A DNA stretch of 64,000 nt, taken from Caldifarciminota bacterium (GTDB taxonomy: Bacteria; Hydrothermota; Tepidihabitantia; SM23-42). The stretch covers positions 1,846,729-1,910,728 of the forward strand of contig CP070686.1 of assembly GCA_020353055.1 (NCBI GenBank), read 5' to 3'. Position numbers and translations under genes: made by a program. Every line of letters starts with the position of its first letter. Within the stretch, counting starts at the first letter, position 1. Shown here one piece after another: positions 8,866-17,988 of the stretch. The notes beneath the pieces were generated by a model. It did no database searches. It worked only from the letters and a program-made list of their open reading frames with translations, and had not been told where the DNA came from.

Positions 8866-10002
8866 ATGCACAACGTATATCTAAAAAAACGCCATCGTGG
8901 ACACCCCTGGATTTTCTCAAATGAAATCAGGCGCGAGGAAGAAATCCATCCAGGCGAAATCGTGAAAATATATCAAGGACGGACGTTTCTCGGTCGCGGA
9001 TTCTACAACCCCCACTCCCTGATCGCGATCAGGCGCTTCTCTATAACCGACCAGGAATTCGATCAGCAGTTTCTTGATGGTCTTATTGACAAAGCATTGG
9101 CGTATCGAAGAACCTGGAGCAAAGAAAATAGCTTCCGATTGGTCCACAGCGAAAGTGATGGATTGCCAGGGCTAATAATCGATAAATACGAAGACAATTT
9201 TGTCATTCAGATAAACTGCTATGGAATGGACCAGAAACGCGATATGATAATAAGATCGCTTGCTCGCATGGAGCCGGGATTCATATATGAAAGAAACGAC
9301 ACGCAGCTTCGGAAACTCGAGGGACTTGAACCCAGACAGGGGCTTCTTTACGGAGAGTTGAGTAACCCTGTTCTTATCAAGCAAGATGATATTCCGCTTT
9401 TCGTTGACGTAGAAAAAGGACAGAAAACCGGCTTCTTTTTCGACCTGGCAGATATAAGGAAATACGTAAAGGGCATATCCGAAGGTAGAAAAGCACTCGA
9501 TCTATTCTGTTACTCTGGTTCTTTCACGCTTTACGCTGCGCGCGGCGGCGCCCGTTCAGTGACCGGTGTAGACTCATCTCAATCTGCCATTGCGCAGGCG
9601 ATCAAGAACTGCGCATACGCAGGAATCACAGGAATGAAATTCGTCTGCGCAGATGCGTTCAATTTCCTCAGCCATGATGATAATTTCTATGACCTTATCA
9701 TTGTCGATCCACCGTCATTCACAAAATCCAGGAAATCCATAAAGATGGCCCTCCGCGGCTATCAGAACATTAACCTCCAGGCCATGAACCATTTAGAGAA
9801 CGGTGGTTTTCTGGTCACAACTACGTGCTCGTATCACATAACCGATAATGACTTTCAAGAACTGCTGCGCAAGGCAGCGCTTGAAGCGGGCATAAGACTG
9901 AACCTGAGAAACCGGGCAACACAGAGCCTTGATCACCCCATCTTACTCAACATGCCTGAAAGCCATTATCTAAAATGCTTTGTCCTGCAGCGTACCGACT
10001 GA
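8866..10002 (+). CDS. Class I SAM-dependent rRNA methyltransferase, RlmI-like (PUA + MTase)
   Basis: A 378-residue protein of the RlmI/YccW family. The N-terminal PUA domain (about 1-75) includes HPWIFSNEI and LGRGFYNP. The Rossmann methyltransferase half has DLFCYSGSFTLYAARGGA (SAM motif I), VDPPSFTKSRKS (motif IV), and TTTCSYH (motif VI) with the Cys used by m5C enzymes. Family reaction: m5C formation in 23S rRNA, position 1962 in E. coli. The start at 8866 (MHNVYLKKRHRGHPW) is preferred over two upstream ATG/TTG codons because those lie inside the promoter; the site looks leaderless. Confidence 0.9.
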   Translation: MHNVYLKKRHRGHPWIFSNEIRREEEIHPGEIVKIYQGRTFLGRGFYNPHSLIAIRRFSITDQEFDQQFLDGLIDKALAYRRTWSKENSFRLVHSESDGLPGLIIDKYEDNFVIQINCYGMDQKRDMIIRSLARMEPGFIYERNDTQLRKLEGLEPRQGLLYGELSNPVLIKQDDIPLFVDVEKGQKTGFFFDLADIRKYVKGISEGRKALDLFCYSGSFTLYAARGGARSVTGVDSSQSAIAQAIKNCAYAGITGMKFVCADAFNFLSHDDNFYDLIIVDPPSFTKSRKSIKMALRGYQNINLQAMNHLENGGFLVTTTCSYHITDNDFQELLRKAALEAGIRLNLRNRATQSLDHPILLNMPESHYLKCFVLQRTD

Positions 10003-10015
10003 ACGCGCCTGTTCC

Positions 10016-10043
10016 TTGACTTCTTGCAGCATCTGAATACAAT
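10016..10043 (+). promoter_or_regulatory. Promoter of glutamate dehydrogenase
   Basis: TTGACT (10016-10021), 16-bp spacer, TACAAT (10038-10043). An overlapping TATAAT begins at 10043. A leader of about 80 nt follows, with a strong SD before the GTG start. Confidence 0.65.
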
Positions 10044-10128
10044 ATAATCCGTAGCCAGCAATCCCAGGTTTGCTGTATCAGCTAGATACAAATTATCGGT
10101 CAGATTTCATTTTCTACAGGAGGTTTTT

Positions 10129-11403
10129 GTGAAAGAAAAGCACAAGAAAGGGGTCAGTGTTTACGAAAATGTTTGCAGGCAATTCGATAAGGCTGCCGAC
10201 CTTATCGACTTTGACCCTCAGATCCGCAAAATACTTGCCAAAACGCAGAATGAGGTGATCGTAAACTTTCCGGCCATAATGGACGACGGTCATATTGAGA
10301 TATTCACTGGTTACCGTATCCAGCACAACAATGTCCTGGGTCCGTACAAAGGTGGCTTACGATATCATCCGTCAGTTGACGTCGATGAGATCAGAGCGCT
10401 CGCGACCTGGATGACATGGAAATCGGCTATCGTAAATATCCCGTTCGGCGGCGCGAAAGGGGGTATTCAAGTTGACCCGTCCAAATATTCCCAATCCGAA
10501 CTGCAGCGCATAACGCGGCGGTTTACGTTTGCACTAGGATGTAACATCGGGCCGGAATTCGATATCCCTGCACCAGATGTAAATACCAATTCCCAAATTA
10601 TGGCCTGGATACTCGATACTTATCTATCGACCCAGCCACCACACACGCGCCAGGCAAACGTTCACATCGTAACTGGAAAACCTGTTGAATCCGGAGGCAG
10701 TCTGGGACGCGAAAAAGCAACCGGACAGGGTGTTGTTTATACCATTGAAGAGTGGGCTAAGGATAGGAAATTCGATCTCAAGGGTGCGACTTATTTTGTC
10801 CAGGGTTTCGGGAATGTGGGTTCCTGGACGAGTATTCTACTGAAACCTCATGGTGCAAAATTGGTGGCGGTGGAGGACATATGCGGTGCCTATGCAAATC
10901 CTGCCGGGATCGACCCTGACGAGCTCAATCAGTATTTCAAGCAGAATCACACTTTTGAAGGTTTCCGGAATCTGAAGAGAATCGATCACAAGCAATTCCT
11001 GGCTACGAAGGCTGACATTTTTGTTCCTGCTGCCCTTGAGAACCAGATAACGGCCGAAACGGCTCCTTTAATCAATACCAGGGTAGTTGCCGAAGGCGCC
11101 AATGGACCAACCGACCTGGACGGTGATGAAATATTAAAGGACAAAAAGATCGATATTATACCGGATATCCTGTGCAATGCAGGCGGCGTAATCGTCAGCT
11201 ATTTTGAATGGCTTCAGAACAAACGCAGTGAATTCTGGGACCTGGATGAAGTCGATCGCAAGTTGTATAAACTGATTATCGGTGGTTATGACCGTGTCCG
11301 TTCTGCAGTCAAACAACACAAAACCGATTGGCGCACTGCCGCCTACGTCGTAGCTCTATCCAGATTGGAAAAGGTTTATAAGGAACGGGGAATCTTTCCA
11401 TAA
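10129..11403 (+). CDS. Glu/Leu/Phe/Val dehydrogenase (glutamate dehydrogenase type)
   Basis: A 424-residue protein with an N-terminal ELFV dimerisation/substrate domain (YKGGLRYHPSVDVDEIRALA, PFGGAKGGI with the catalytic-site lysines) and a C-terminal NAD(P)-binding Rossmann domain (VQGFGNVG near residue 224). The length is normal for hexameric GDH. It interconverts glutamate with 2-oxoglutarate and ammonia in the cytosol, linking carbon and nitrogen metabolism. The GTG start at 10129 follows AGGAGGT. It has its own promoter and appears monocistronic. Cofactor preference (NAD or NADP) cannot be read with certainty. Confidence 0.95.
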   Translation: MKEKHKKGVSVYENVCRQFDKAADLIDFDPQIRKILAKTQNEVIVNFPAIMDDGHIEIFTGYRIQHNNVLGPYKGGLRYHPSVDVDEIRALATWMTWKSAIVNIPFGGAKGGIQVDPSKYSQSELQRITRRFTFALGCNIGPEFDIPAPDVNTNSQIMAWILDTYLSTQPPHTRQANVHIVTGKPVESGGSLGREKATGQGVVYTIEEWAKDRKFDLKGATYFVQGFGNVGSWTSILLKPHGAKLVAVEDICGAYANPAGIDPDELNQYFKQNHTFEGFRNLKRIDHKQFLATKADIFVPAALENQITAETAPLINTRVVAEGANGPTDLDGDEILKDKKIDIIPDILCNAGGVIVSYFEWLQNKRSEFWDLDEVDRKLYKLIIGGYDRVRSAVKQHKTDWRTAAYVVALSRLEKVYKERGIFP

Positions 11404-11489
11404 GAACATCAGTTCACATGCGACGATCTAATACCCGGTAATGTCTACCTCCTCCACATGAAGAAGACAACCGAACGGAGACTACATTT

Positions 11490-12233
11490 ATGAAAAAGAT
11501 TAACTGGCAGATATTCTTAGGCATTGCACTAATCATCTTTTCAGCAGCAGTGTATATCATACACTACCTCCTTTTTCGCGATGTCCATCATATTTTTATC
11601 TATCTGATCGGAGATATCGCATTCGTGTTCATCGAAGTTCTACTCGTAACTGTCGTCATCCATCGACTGCTGACCGAAAGAGAAAAACGCGCTATGCTCG
11701 AAAAAATGAACATGGTCATCGGTGCTTTCTATAGTGAAGTCGGTACAACACTGCTCAAATCATTTGCCCGTTTTGATCAAAACATAGATATGATAAAAAC
11801 CAGACTAACCGCGGCAAAAAAACTCAATGACAGAGAATTCTGCCAGTTGAGCCGGACGCTGCAATCTCATGACCCGACTCTCAAAACGAAGGCAAAGGAT
11901 ATAAAAGACCTTAAAACATTTCTCGTTGGCAAACGTGATTTCCTGATCCGCCTTCTCGAAAATCCGATATTGCTGGAGCATGCATCATTCACAAATCTGC
12001 TGTGGGCGGTTTTCCATCTTGCCGACGAACTCGGCCATCGAAAGGATACTCAGAAATTACCCGATCCCGACCACGAACACATTAACGGGGACATCAAACG
12101 AGTCTATCTATCTTTGCTCAACGGGTGGGCAAACTACATGAAGCATCTGAAAGACAACTACCCTTACCTGTTCTCGCTGGCAATACGCACGAACCCTTTT
12201 GACCCACAGGCTAAACCCGAAGTGGAAAAATAG
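11490..12233 (+). CDS. Orphan membrane-anchored protein
   Basis: A 247-residue protein not recognised as a known family. Two hydrophobic helices lie at about residues 9-28 and 36-58. A cytoplasmic helical region of about 190 residues follows, with many Lys/Asp/Glu residues, LVGKRDFLIRLLENP and NLLWAVFHLADELGHR. It ends in a polar tail. A GGAG sits 9 nt before the ATG. The 86-nt gap from gdhA shows no local-consensus promoter, so cotranscription with gdhA is possible. The His/Glu residues of the helical region could bind a ligand, but no motif is diagnostic. Confidence 0.65.
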   Translation: MKKINWQIFLGIALIIFSAAVYIIHYLLFRDVHHIFIYLIGDIAFVFIEVLLVTVVIHRLLTEREKRAMLEKMNMVIGAFYSEVGTTLLKSFARFDQNIDMIKTRLTAAKKLNDREFCQLSRTLQSHDPTLKTKAKDIKDLKTFLVGKRDFLIRLLENPILLEHASFTNLLWAVFHLADELGHRKDTQKLPDPDHEHINGDIKRVYLSLLNGWANYMKHLKDNYPYLFSLAIRTNPFDPQAKPEVEK

Positions 12234-12277
12234 ACTACTCCAGAAGGTTCTCAGTGAAATTGTTGTCTTAGAATTTT

Positions 12278-13711
12278 CTACGCTTCTGAAACTTTAGGCG
12301 CCATGCGATCGGCCTCGATCCGACTCATTAGCGCCGGAGGTATTTCAGTTGGATAAACGCCGGTAAAGCACGCAGAGCAAAAACCTTTCGAACCTGCACC
12401 CACACCACGGATCAGACCCTCCTCTGTTTGATAAACAAGTGCGTCGGCATCGATCGATCTCCGTATCTCTTCGATTGATTTGTCCTGTGCAATGAACTCC
12501 CCTCTCGTCTGCATATCGATCCCATAGACGCACGGAAACCTTAGCGGTGGTGAGTACAAGGCATAGTACACCTTTCTTGCACCCACGCTTCTAACCAGCG
12601 AGATTATCTCACGTGAAGTGTTCCCACGGACAATTGAATCGTCAACCAGCAATATATCTTTGCCCTTGATCTCCGATCTTATCGGATTGAGCTTCAGTCT
12701 GACGGCCTCGATTCTTTTTTCCTGAGTCGGCATTATGAAAGTACGGTGGATGTATCGATTCTTGATTAGCCCTTCACGATGCATCACGCCAAGGGCATCT
12801 GCGACCATCAACGCTGCACCCCTCGCTGTATCGGGGATGGGCATCACCACATCTGGCTTGATGCCACTCTCGCTGCATATCTTTCCAAGTTCCTCACCAA
12901 GTCTGAGCCTTGCCTCATACACACCGATGCCGTCAATGACCGAATCCGGCCTGGCAAAATACACGTATTCGAATATGCATGCTGCTTTTTCACTTGTCGC
13001 AACTTGAGTCGCATGACAATTGCTTTCGGTATCGATAAATATCGCCTGCCCGGGTCGAACATCGGTCACCTCATGATAACCAAGCAGGTCTAGTGCAACG
13101 CTTTCGGATGCAAAGCAAAAACTTGAGCCGTTACTGCCCATGATTAACGGTTTGATTCCCCTCGGGTCGCGAAACGCTAATAGCCCCTTGTTGGCGACTA
13201 TCGACACCACGGCATAACTGCCGATCAATCTTTTATACACCATACGCAGTGCAGTGAACAATTTTTCTGGGGTCATTTTTTTCAGATCCATTTTGCTCAA
13301 CTCAACTGATATGAGATTGAGTATGACCTCTGCGTCGCAATTGGAATTCAAATAACGCAATTCGTTCTCGACGAGGTCCTTTTTCAACTCATAGAAGTTC
13401 ACTAAATTGCCGTTGTGTGCTAAGGCAATCCCGTAAGGCGCGGTAATGATAAACGGCTGCGCATCTTCAGCTGACCCGGCGCCGACCGTAGGATAACGTA
13501 CATGACCGATGCCGGTATTTCCGTTGAGTCGTTCGATATTCTTCGCATTGAAAACGTTGAACACTAACCCGTTGCCCTTTTTCAGCTGAAAGCCGTCGTC
13601 AAAAGTTGCCGCACCAGCTGCATCCTGGCCGCGGTGTTGCAGCGCGAGCAATCCCGGGTAAATCCTATCGATTGCTCTTTCCTGACCGCTCAAACCAATT
13701 ATGCCGCACAT
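12278..13711 (-). CDS. purF: Amidophosphoribosyltransferase PurF, Fe-S type
   Basis: A 477-residue enzyme for the first committed step of purine synthesis: PRPP + glutamine to phosphoribosylamine. It starts MCGIIGLSG, so Cys2 becomes the N-terminal nucleophile with essentially no propeptide. A class II glutaminase domain spans about 1-230 and a PRTase domain about 240-450, with VDDSIVRGNTSREII as the PRPP loop. Cys in KAACIFEYVYFARPDS, FPCVYGIDM and FCSACFTG matches the four 4Fe-4S ligands of the Bacillus-type enzyme. It lies 33 nt after the HIT gene and is probably the last gene of the 17.9-12.3 kb operon. Confidence 0.96.
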   Translation of the reverse strand: MCGIIGLSGQERAIDRIYPGLLALQHRGQDAAGAATFDDGFQLKKGNGLVFNVFNAKNIERLNGNTGIGHVRYPTVGAGSAEDAQPFIITAPYGIALAHNGNLVNFYELKKDLVENELRYLNSNCDAEVILNLISVELSKMDLKKMTPEKLFTALRMVYKRLIGSYAVVSIVANKGLLAFRDPRGIKPLIMGSNGSSFCFASESVALDLLGYHEVTDVRPGQAIFIDTESNCHATQVATSEKAACIFEYVYFARPDSVIDGIGVYEARLRLGEELGKICSESGIKPDVVMPIPDTARGAALMVADALGVMHREGLIKNRYIHRTFIMPTQEKRIEAVRLKLNPIRSEIKGKDILLVDDSIVRGNTSREIISLVRSVGARKVYYALYSPPLRFPCVYGIDMQTRGEFIAQDKSIEEIRRSIDADALVYQTEEGLIRGVGAGSKGFCSACFTGVYPTEIPPALMSRIEADRMAPKVSEA

Positions 13712-13744
13712 ATCTTTTCTAATCGATAAAAAAGGGAAACTCGC

Positions 13745-14239
13745 TCATGTCTGGAGATTATCTAACTGGCTCAGACCATCCAGTATTTTATCATAAGTTT
13801 TGAAGAGCGCCTCGGAAATGACTTTGGTTTCTGATAGTATCGGCATGAAGTTAGAATCACCTTGCCATCTTGGTACCAGGTGATAATGGATATGATCAAC
13901 AACGCCGGCGCCTGCTACACGTCCCTGATTGACTCCCATATTGAATCCCTTCGGCTGCATGGCGTAATCGAGTGCTTTGACAACCCTTGCCAGGAGACGA
14001 TGAATAGACAGTATTTCATCATCGTCAAGCAGTTCGATCTGCCCGATGTGTCGCAGCGGCGCGATCATTACGTGTCCGTTATTGTAGGGATAACGGTTCA
14101 TGATGGTAAACGCCTTATCGCTGCGTTCCAGAATGAATGCCTTCCTGTCGTCTTTTTCGCGTAAACCGGCACAGAAAAAACACCCCTTGCCCGGGTTACG
14201 AATATATTCTACGCGCCAGGGTGCCCACAATTTCTCCAT
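13745..14239 (-). CDS. HIT family protein (Ap4A phosphorylase/adenylyltransferase-like)
   Basis: A 164-residue HIT protein. The catalytic HIT motif reads HIHYHLVPRW near residue 120, N-terminal CFFC is a probable zinc pair, and MNRYPYNNGHVMIAP is typical of the branch annotated as ATP adenylyltransferase or Ap4A hydrolase. The start at 14239 (MEKLWAPWRVEY) is chosen over a GTG 15 nt upstream because GTGGAGAA serves as its ribosome site. It lies 2 nt after the PP-loop gene stop. The substrate is inferred to be a dinucleoside polyphosphate or an AMP conjugate. Confidence 0.9.
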   Translation of the reverse strand: MEKLWAPWRVEYIRNPGKGCFFCAGLREKDDRKAFILERSDKAFTIMNRYPYNNGHVMIAPLRHIGQIELLDDDEILSIHRLLARVVKALDYAMQPKGFNMGVNQGRVAGAGVVDHIHYHLVPRWQGDSNFMPILSETKVISEALFKTYDKILDGLSQLDNLQT

Positions 14240-14241
14240 CG

Positions 14242-15195
14242 TCAAATTCTCCACTTTTTCAGTTCTTCATCATCAATTGGTACGACCGTTATTTTCTTGG
14301 TTTCTCCCTTGTACCTGCAGTGTACCTCAACCTTCGGATCCTTCTTCTTATCACTGTATCGGGCCGTAATGGCCGCGGCATCTTTCATCCACTTCCTGTT
14401 ACCGATCAGAATCGCGTTTGGGCTGCCCGTATCCGGAACACAAAGAAATATGTGTGAATCGTGCGCCATATCCTCGATCTTCTTATTTTCATCTTCGTTG
14501 CGGCCGACAATAAGTTTTGCATCAGGGGCAAATCTAAAATGCCTGCCTATTTTGAGAAATTCGATATCGCTGTTCCCGATCTCTTCCTGGAATCTGAGTA
14601 CATCGGCAAGTCTGCGGCAGAATCCAGGGTCGGTCAACAGGCAACCCCCACTCGGCGAGAGGAATTCCTTGATATTTCTTTTCTCCGCAATCTCTAGGGA
14701 CAGCCTGCGTGACCGTCCCTTTATCTTCAGCATGGCATTACGCTTGACTAAACCATTAATCTCGGGCATTGTCGGCGGCAGTAATGCTCCGCTCAAGGGT
14801 CTCACTACCAACCCCTCAAGACCTGCTTTTTTCTCGATTAACATTAAGGTTTCAAATCTCTGCGACATCTGACGTTGTTCAAGAACTTCACCAGTTACTA
14901 CGAAATCCGCTTTGATCTTTTCCATATACTCTTTCGCCTTCTTCAACATCAGTATTCTGCAATCGATACAGGGGTTGAGGTTCTTACCGTATCCATGTTC
15001 TGGTTTCTGTACGGTCTGGGCGAACTCTTCAGTTACATCTATGGTTTTCAAACCGGGCACAGCCGATATTTGCTGTGATGAAAGGAATTTATGTGCGATA
15101 TGTAAAGGATAGACTTTCACGCCCCAATCTTTCACGATCTCCAAAGCGAGCGACGAATCGAGCCCACCGCTGTAAAGTACTACTGCCTTTGTCAT
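14242..15195 (-). CDS. PP-loop ATPase with C-terminal NFACT-R-like domain (tRNA thiolation-type)
   Basis: A 317-residue protein. The PP-loop SGGLDSS at residues 9-15 places it with ThiI/MnmA/TtuA-type adenylating sulfur transferases. NPCIDCR near residue 75 gives the CxxC expected for sulfur handling. SPSGGCLLTDPGFCRRL near 193-210 resembles the segment seen in ThiI-like PP-loop proteins. The C-terminal ~100 residues (FLKIGRHFRFAPDAKLIVGRNEDEN onward, in short strands) resemble the NFACT RNA-binding domain found in this branch. A tRNA 2- or 4-thiouridine synthase function is inferred. ATG follows GGTGAG. It lies between DUF2723 and HIT genes in one operon. Confidence 0.8.
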   Translation of the reverse strand: MTKAVVLYSGGLDSSLALEIVKDWGVKVYPLHIAHKFLSSQQISAVPGLKTIDVTEEFAQTVQKPEHGYGKNLNPCIDCRILMLKKAKEYMEKIKADFVVTGEVLEQRQMSQRFETLMLIEKKAGLEGLVVRPLSGALLPPTMPEINGLVKRNAMLKIKGRSRRLSLEIAEKRNIKEFLSPSGGCLLTDPGFCRRLADVLRFQEEIGNSDIEFLKIGRHFRFAPDAKLIVGRNEDENKKIEDMAHDSHIFLCVPDTGSPNAILIGNRKWMKDAAAITARYSDKKKDPKVEVHCRYKGETKKITVVPIDDEELKKWRI

Positions 15196-15237
15196 TTCTT
15201 GCTCACCATCGGTTTTTCTCCGCCAGGAAAGAGTATG

Positions 15238-17925
15238 TTACTGACCTCTTAATTCATTAAGCATGTTACGTGCACTGGTGTCCCCGGGGTTTATTGAGAG
15301 CCAGTTTTCCAGCACCTTTATGGCCGAAGCCTTATCGTCCATTGTGAGGTAAGTCATGACTAATCCTGAATATGCCTGCGAGAATCGTGGATTCAGGTCA
15401 ATCGCGCGTTCGAAATATTCAATCGCCTCGTTGAATAATCCGGTATTCGCGAATACCGATCCGATCTGCGCCAACATCCCTGGATCCTGCACATCGATTT
15501 CCGACAAATATTTGTGGGCGCTATCAGGCATACCCATTTGAGCAAAAAGAACACCAAGGTTGTAGGAAAAATAAATATTCTGAAACGGTTGGAAAAGAAG
15601 AGCAAAGCGCCATGCATCCAGAGTGCCTTCAAGGTCTCCTCGGTCCCGCAAAACAACACCGAGACTGGCTAGACCTGCGGCATAATTCGTATATAGCCGC
15701 CGTGTATTTTCATCCTTGTACAATCCGTAGCCGTAGAATTCACCCTCTTCCTTTCGTCTATCAAAATCAGCCAGCACCTCCGATACGAAACCCTGCTGTT
15801 CGGGGTTGAAAATACCTGTATAGCGATAGGTTCTGAAGAAAAAATTGCTCGTCTTAGGGACATCGACCGCGAATGTTGGATCAGTACTATCACCCACGAC
15901 CCGATATACCAAACCTTCAAGCTGCAGATACGGACGGAATCCTTCGAAATTTTCCTGAGAGACCGTGGAACCGAAATAGATCGGAACCTTACCACGATAG
16001 TTTTTAAGATATTTCTCGGCAAATTCTGCTTGAGTGATCACATAGTCCTGCTCGGACAGTTTGATGCCCGCATTGGTGGCGAGTATATTCCGAATCATGA
16101 TATCCTTCACCCACACAACGCGGCGGTCTCGGGTCATGAAAGGTTCAAGCCGGTTGATTACTCTTTCCGTGAAACTGATCGGCACACCCCAATCCTTTAG
16201 CTGCCTTATGTACCAGTTGGTGTTTATTAAAGAAAGGTTGGCATTGATGACCCTACGCTTCAGACCCAATACTTCCTGCGCAAACCAGAGCGGGAAAGTA
16301 TCGTTGTCACCGTTCGTGAAAAGTACTGCACCGTTATCACACGATACGAGCATGTTGTAGGCATAATCCTTGGGAATGAAGTCACCCTTTCGATTACTCA
16401 CCCGGAAATTAGCGAGGAGTGGAATTACTGAATAAACAAGGAATGCGCCCAGACCACCAATCTCAATCCACCGTTTGTTCTTTGTACCTTTTTTCATGGC
16501 CTGGAGGAACCCAAAAAAGCCGATGCCGACAAGTATGCCAAAATAAGTGTGGCCGGTATGAAAGAAATAATCACGCTCGCGCACCTCGTGCGGCTGGTGT
16601 CGTGGATTGGAATCGCTTGGCGAAAATTTAAGATTAAGATACCCCACCATGGCGAATGACAACATGAACATGATGAGTGCCGTCAGGAAGAATATCTTGC
16701 GCTCCCTTCTGAACAACACCACCAGACCCCAGATGCCAAATATGTAAAAAAGTGCTAACACAATACTACGGAATATGTTGTTGGTAAATTCCGGGATAGG
16801 TTGCCAGGATAGGTATCTTACAAAGAGCGCCATCTGCCAGAAGTAGCCCTCGAGTACACTGAAACCGGTGGATTCCTGGGTCTGTCTTGGGATCAACTTT
16901 GCCGGACCATATTGCGCCCGGTGCAAAACATTATTGAATGCCTCAAAATTCTCCCCCGGGTCGCACTCATTGATGCGTGGAGCGATGTTTTCACCTGCAT
17001 AGTATCTCTCTGCCACGGTTTCCTGTTTGTAAAGTGTATCCAGCTCGCGCGAACGTATCGGCAGGTATAACTCTGAAGAAGCACCAATGACAACAAGGAA
17101 TATTCCGGCCCAGAAGAAACGCCAGTTTTTATACCGGACGGCATTGGTAAGTGGGAGGAAAATTCCGGCCAGGAGTATCAATGCCAGAATAACAAGCGAA
17201 GGCGTGTGCAGTGGTTTTGGCAACAGAAAAACCAGCGCGAAAAATATCATCTGGAACAGTCCTAACAGCCAGAAAAACGCATCCTTGAGATAGCGTCTTT
17301 CAACGTAGAATATAAATGCGTATATCGGGAAGAATATCAGAAACGGCGTTAGATGAATGCCGGTCGCGAGGAAAATCAAATAGAAGCAGAACAGAAGATA
17401 CTTGGTTTTCGGCTCGCCCTGTTTAACACTTTCATACCATAAGATCATGAAATAGTTGACCAGCAAGAATACGAACGTTGCCGCGGCGTAAACTTCGGTC
17501 TCAATTGCATTCCCCCATACCGTGTAATAAAATGCCGTCGCCAGAGACGTACCAAATGCAATGATGAGATAAGCGAACTGGTTGTTGTTCTTCTGCCATA
17601 ATCTGAATATCCTCAGTAATATTCGGTAGACCAGGAAAACAGAAAGCACCGTAAAGATCAAACCCAGAAGATTCATGTGCCATGCCACCTCTTTCGAGAT
17701 AGGCAGCACAGATGCCAAGGCCCCAACTACTATTAGCCAAACCCGGCCCAAGAGCACATAAAACGGCGTTCCGGGTGGATGCGGTATCGCAAGAGTATAG
17801 GCCGAAGCGATGAATTCACCGCAGTCCCAGAATGACAAAGTTGGCGAAACCGTATATAGATATACGGCCGCTACGATGAATAGCAAGATATAAAGAAGAA
17901 TATTCTCAAGTTTCTTGTAGTCCAT
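15238..17925 (-). CDS. DUF2723 multi-pass membrane protein with C-terminal TPRs
   Basis: An 895-residue protein. About 12 hydrophobic segments lie in residues 10-500, with the DUF2723 signature SPTLSFWDCGEFIASAY followed by HPPGTPFYVLLGR. A soluble region and at least three TPR-like repeats at about 780-890 follow (FNEAIEYFERAIDLNPRF, ASAIKVLENWLSINPGD). DUF2723 proteins belong to the GT-C/protein O-mannosyltransferase-like clan; the FWDCGE acidic motif fits a GT-C active site. A role in glycosylating exported proteins or lipids is inferred. The start at 17925 is supported by GGAG 7 nt upstream and a consensus promoter. It heads an operon with PP-loop, HIT and purF genes. Confidence 0.88.
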   Translation of the reverse strand: MDYKKLENILLYILLFIVAAVYLYTVSPTLSFWDCGEFIASAYTLAIPHPPGTPFYVLLGRVWLIVVGALASVLPISKEVAWHMNLLGLIFTVLSVFLVYRILLRIFRLWQKNNNQFAYLIIAFGTSLATAFYYTVWGNAIETEVYAAATFVFLLVNYFMILWYESVKQGEPKTKYLLFCFYLIFLATGIHLTPFLIFFPIYAFIFYVERRYLKDAFFWLLGLFQMIFFALVFLLPKPLHTPSLVILALILLAGIFLPLTNAVRYKNWRFFWAGIFLVVIGASSELYLPIRSRELDTLYKQETVAERYYAGENIAPRINECDPGENFEAFNNVLHRAQYGPAKLIPRQTQESTGFSVLEGYFWQMALFVRYLSWQPIPEFTNNIFRSIVLALFYIFGIWGLVVLFRRERKIFFLTALIMFMLSFAMVGYLNLKFSPSDSNPRHQPHEVRERDYFFHTGHTYFGILVGIGFFGFLQAMKKGTKNKRWIEIGGLGAFLVYSVIPLLANFRVSNRKGDFIPKDYAYNMLVSCDNGAVLFTNGDNDTFPLWFAQEVLGLKRRVINANLSLINTNWYIRQLKDWGVPISFTERVINRLEPFMTRDRRVVWVKDIMIRNILATNAGIKLSEQDYVITQAEFAEKYLKNYRGKVPIYFGSTVSQENFEGFRPYLQLEGLVYRVVGDSTDPTFAVDVPKTSNFFFRTYRYTGIFNPEQQGFVSEVLADFDRRKEEGEFYGYGLYKDENTRRLYTNYAAGLASLGVVLRDRGDLEGTLDAWRFALLFQPFQNIYFSYNLGVLFAQMGMPDSAHKYLSEIDVQDPGMLAQIGSVFANTGLFNEAIEYFERAIDLNPRFSQAYSGLVMTYLTMDDKASAIKVLENWLSINPGDTSARNMLNELRGQ

Positions 17926-17942
17926 TAGCACTCCTTCGCTCA

Positions 17943-17970
17943 ATTATAGTCAAACACTACATCATGTCAA
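17943..17970 (-). promoter_or_regulatory. Promoter of the DUF2723-PP-loop-HIT-purF operon
   Basis: TTGACA (17965-17970), 16-bp spacer, TATAAT (17943-17948), with a GGAG-led start at 17925. This is a full consensus match. Confidence 0.8.
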
Positions 17971-17988
17971 TAACGCCGGGACTGCGAT

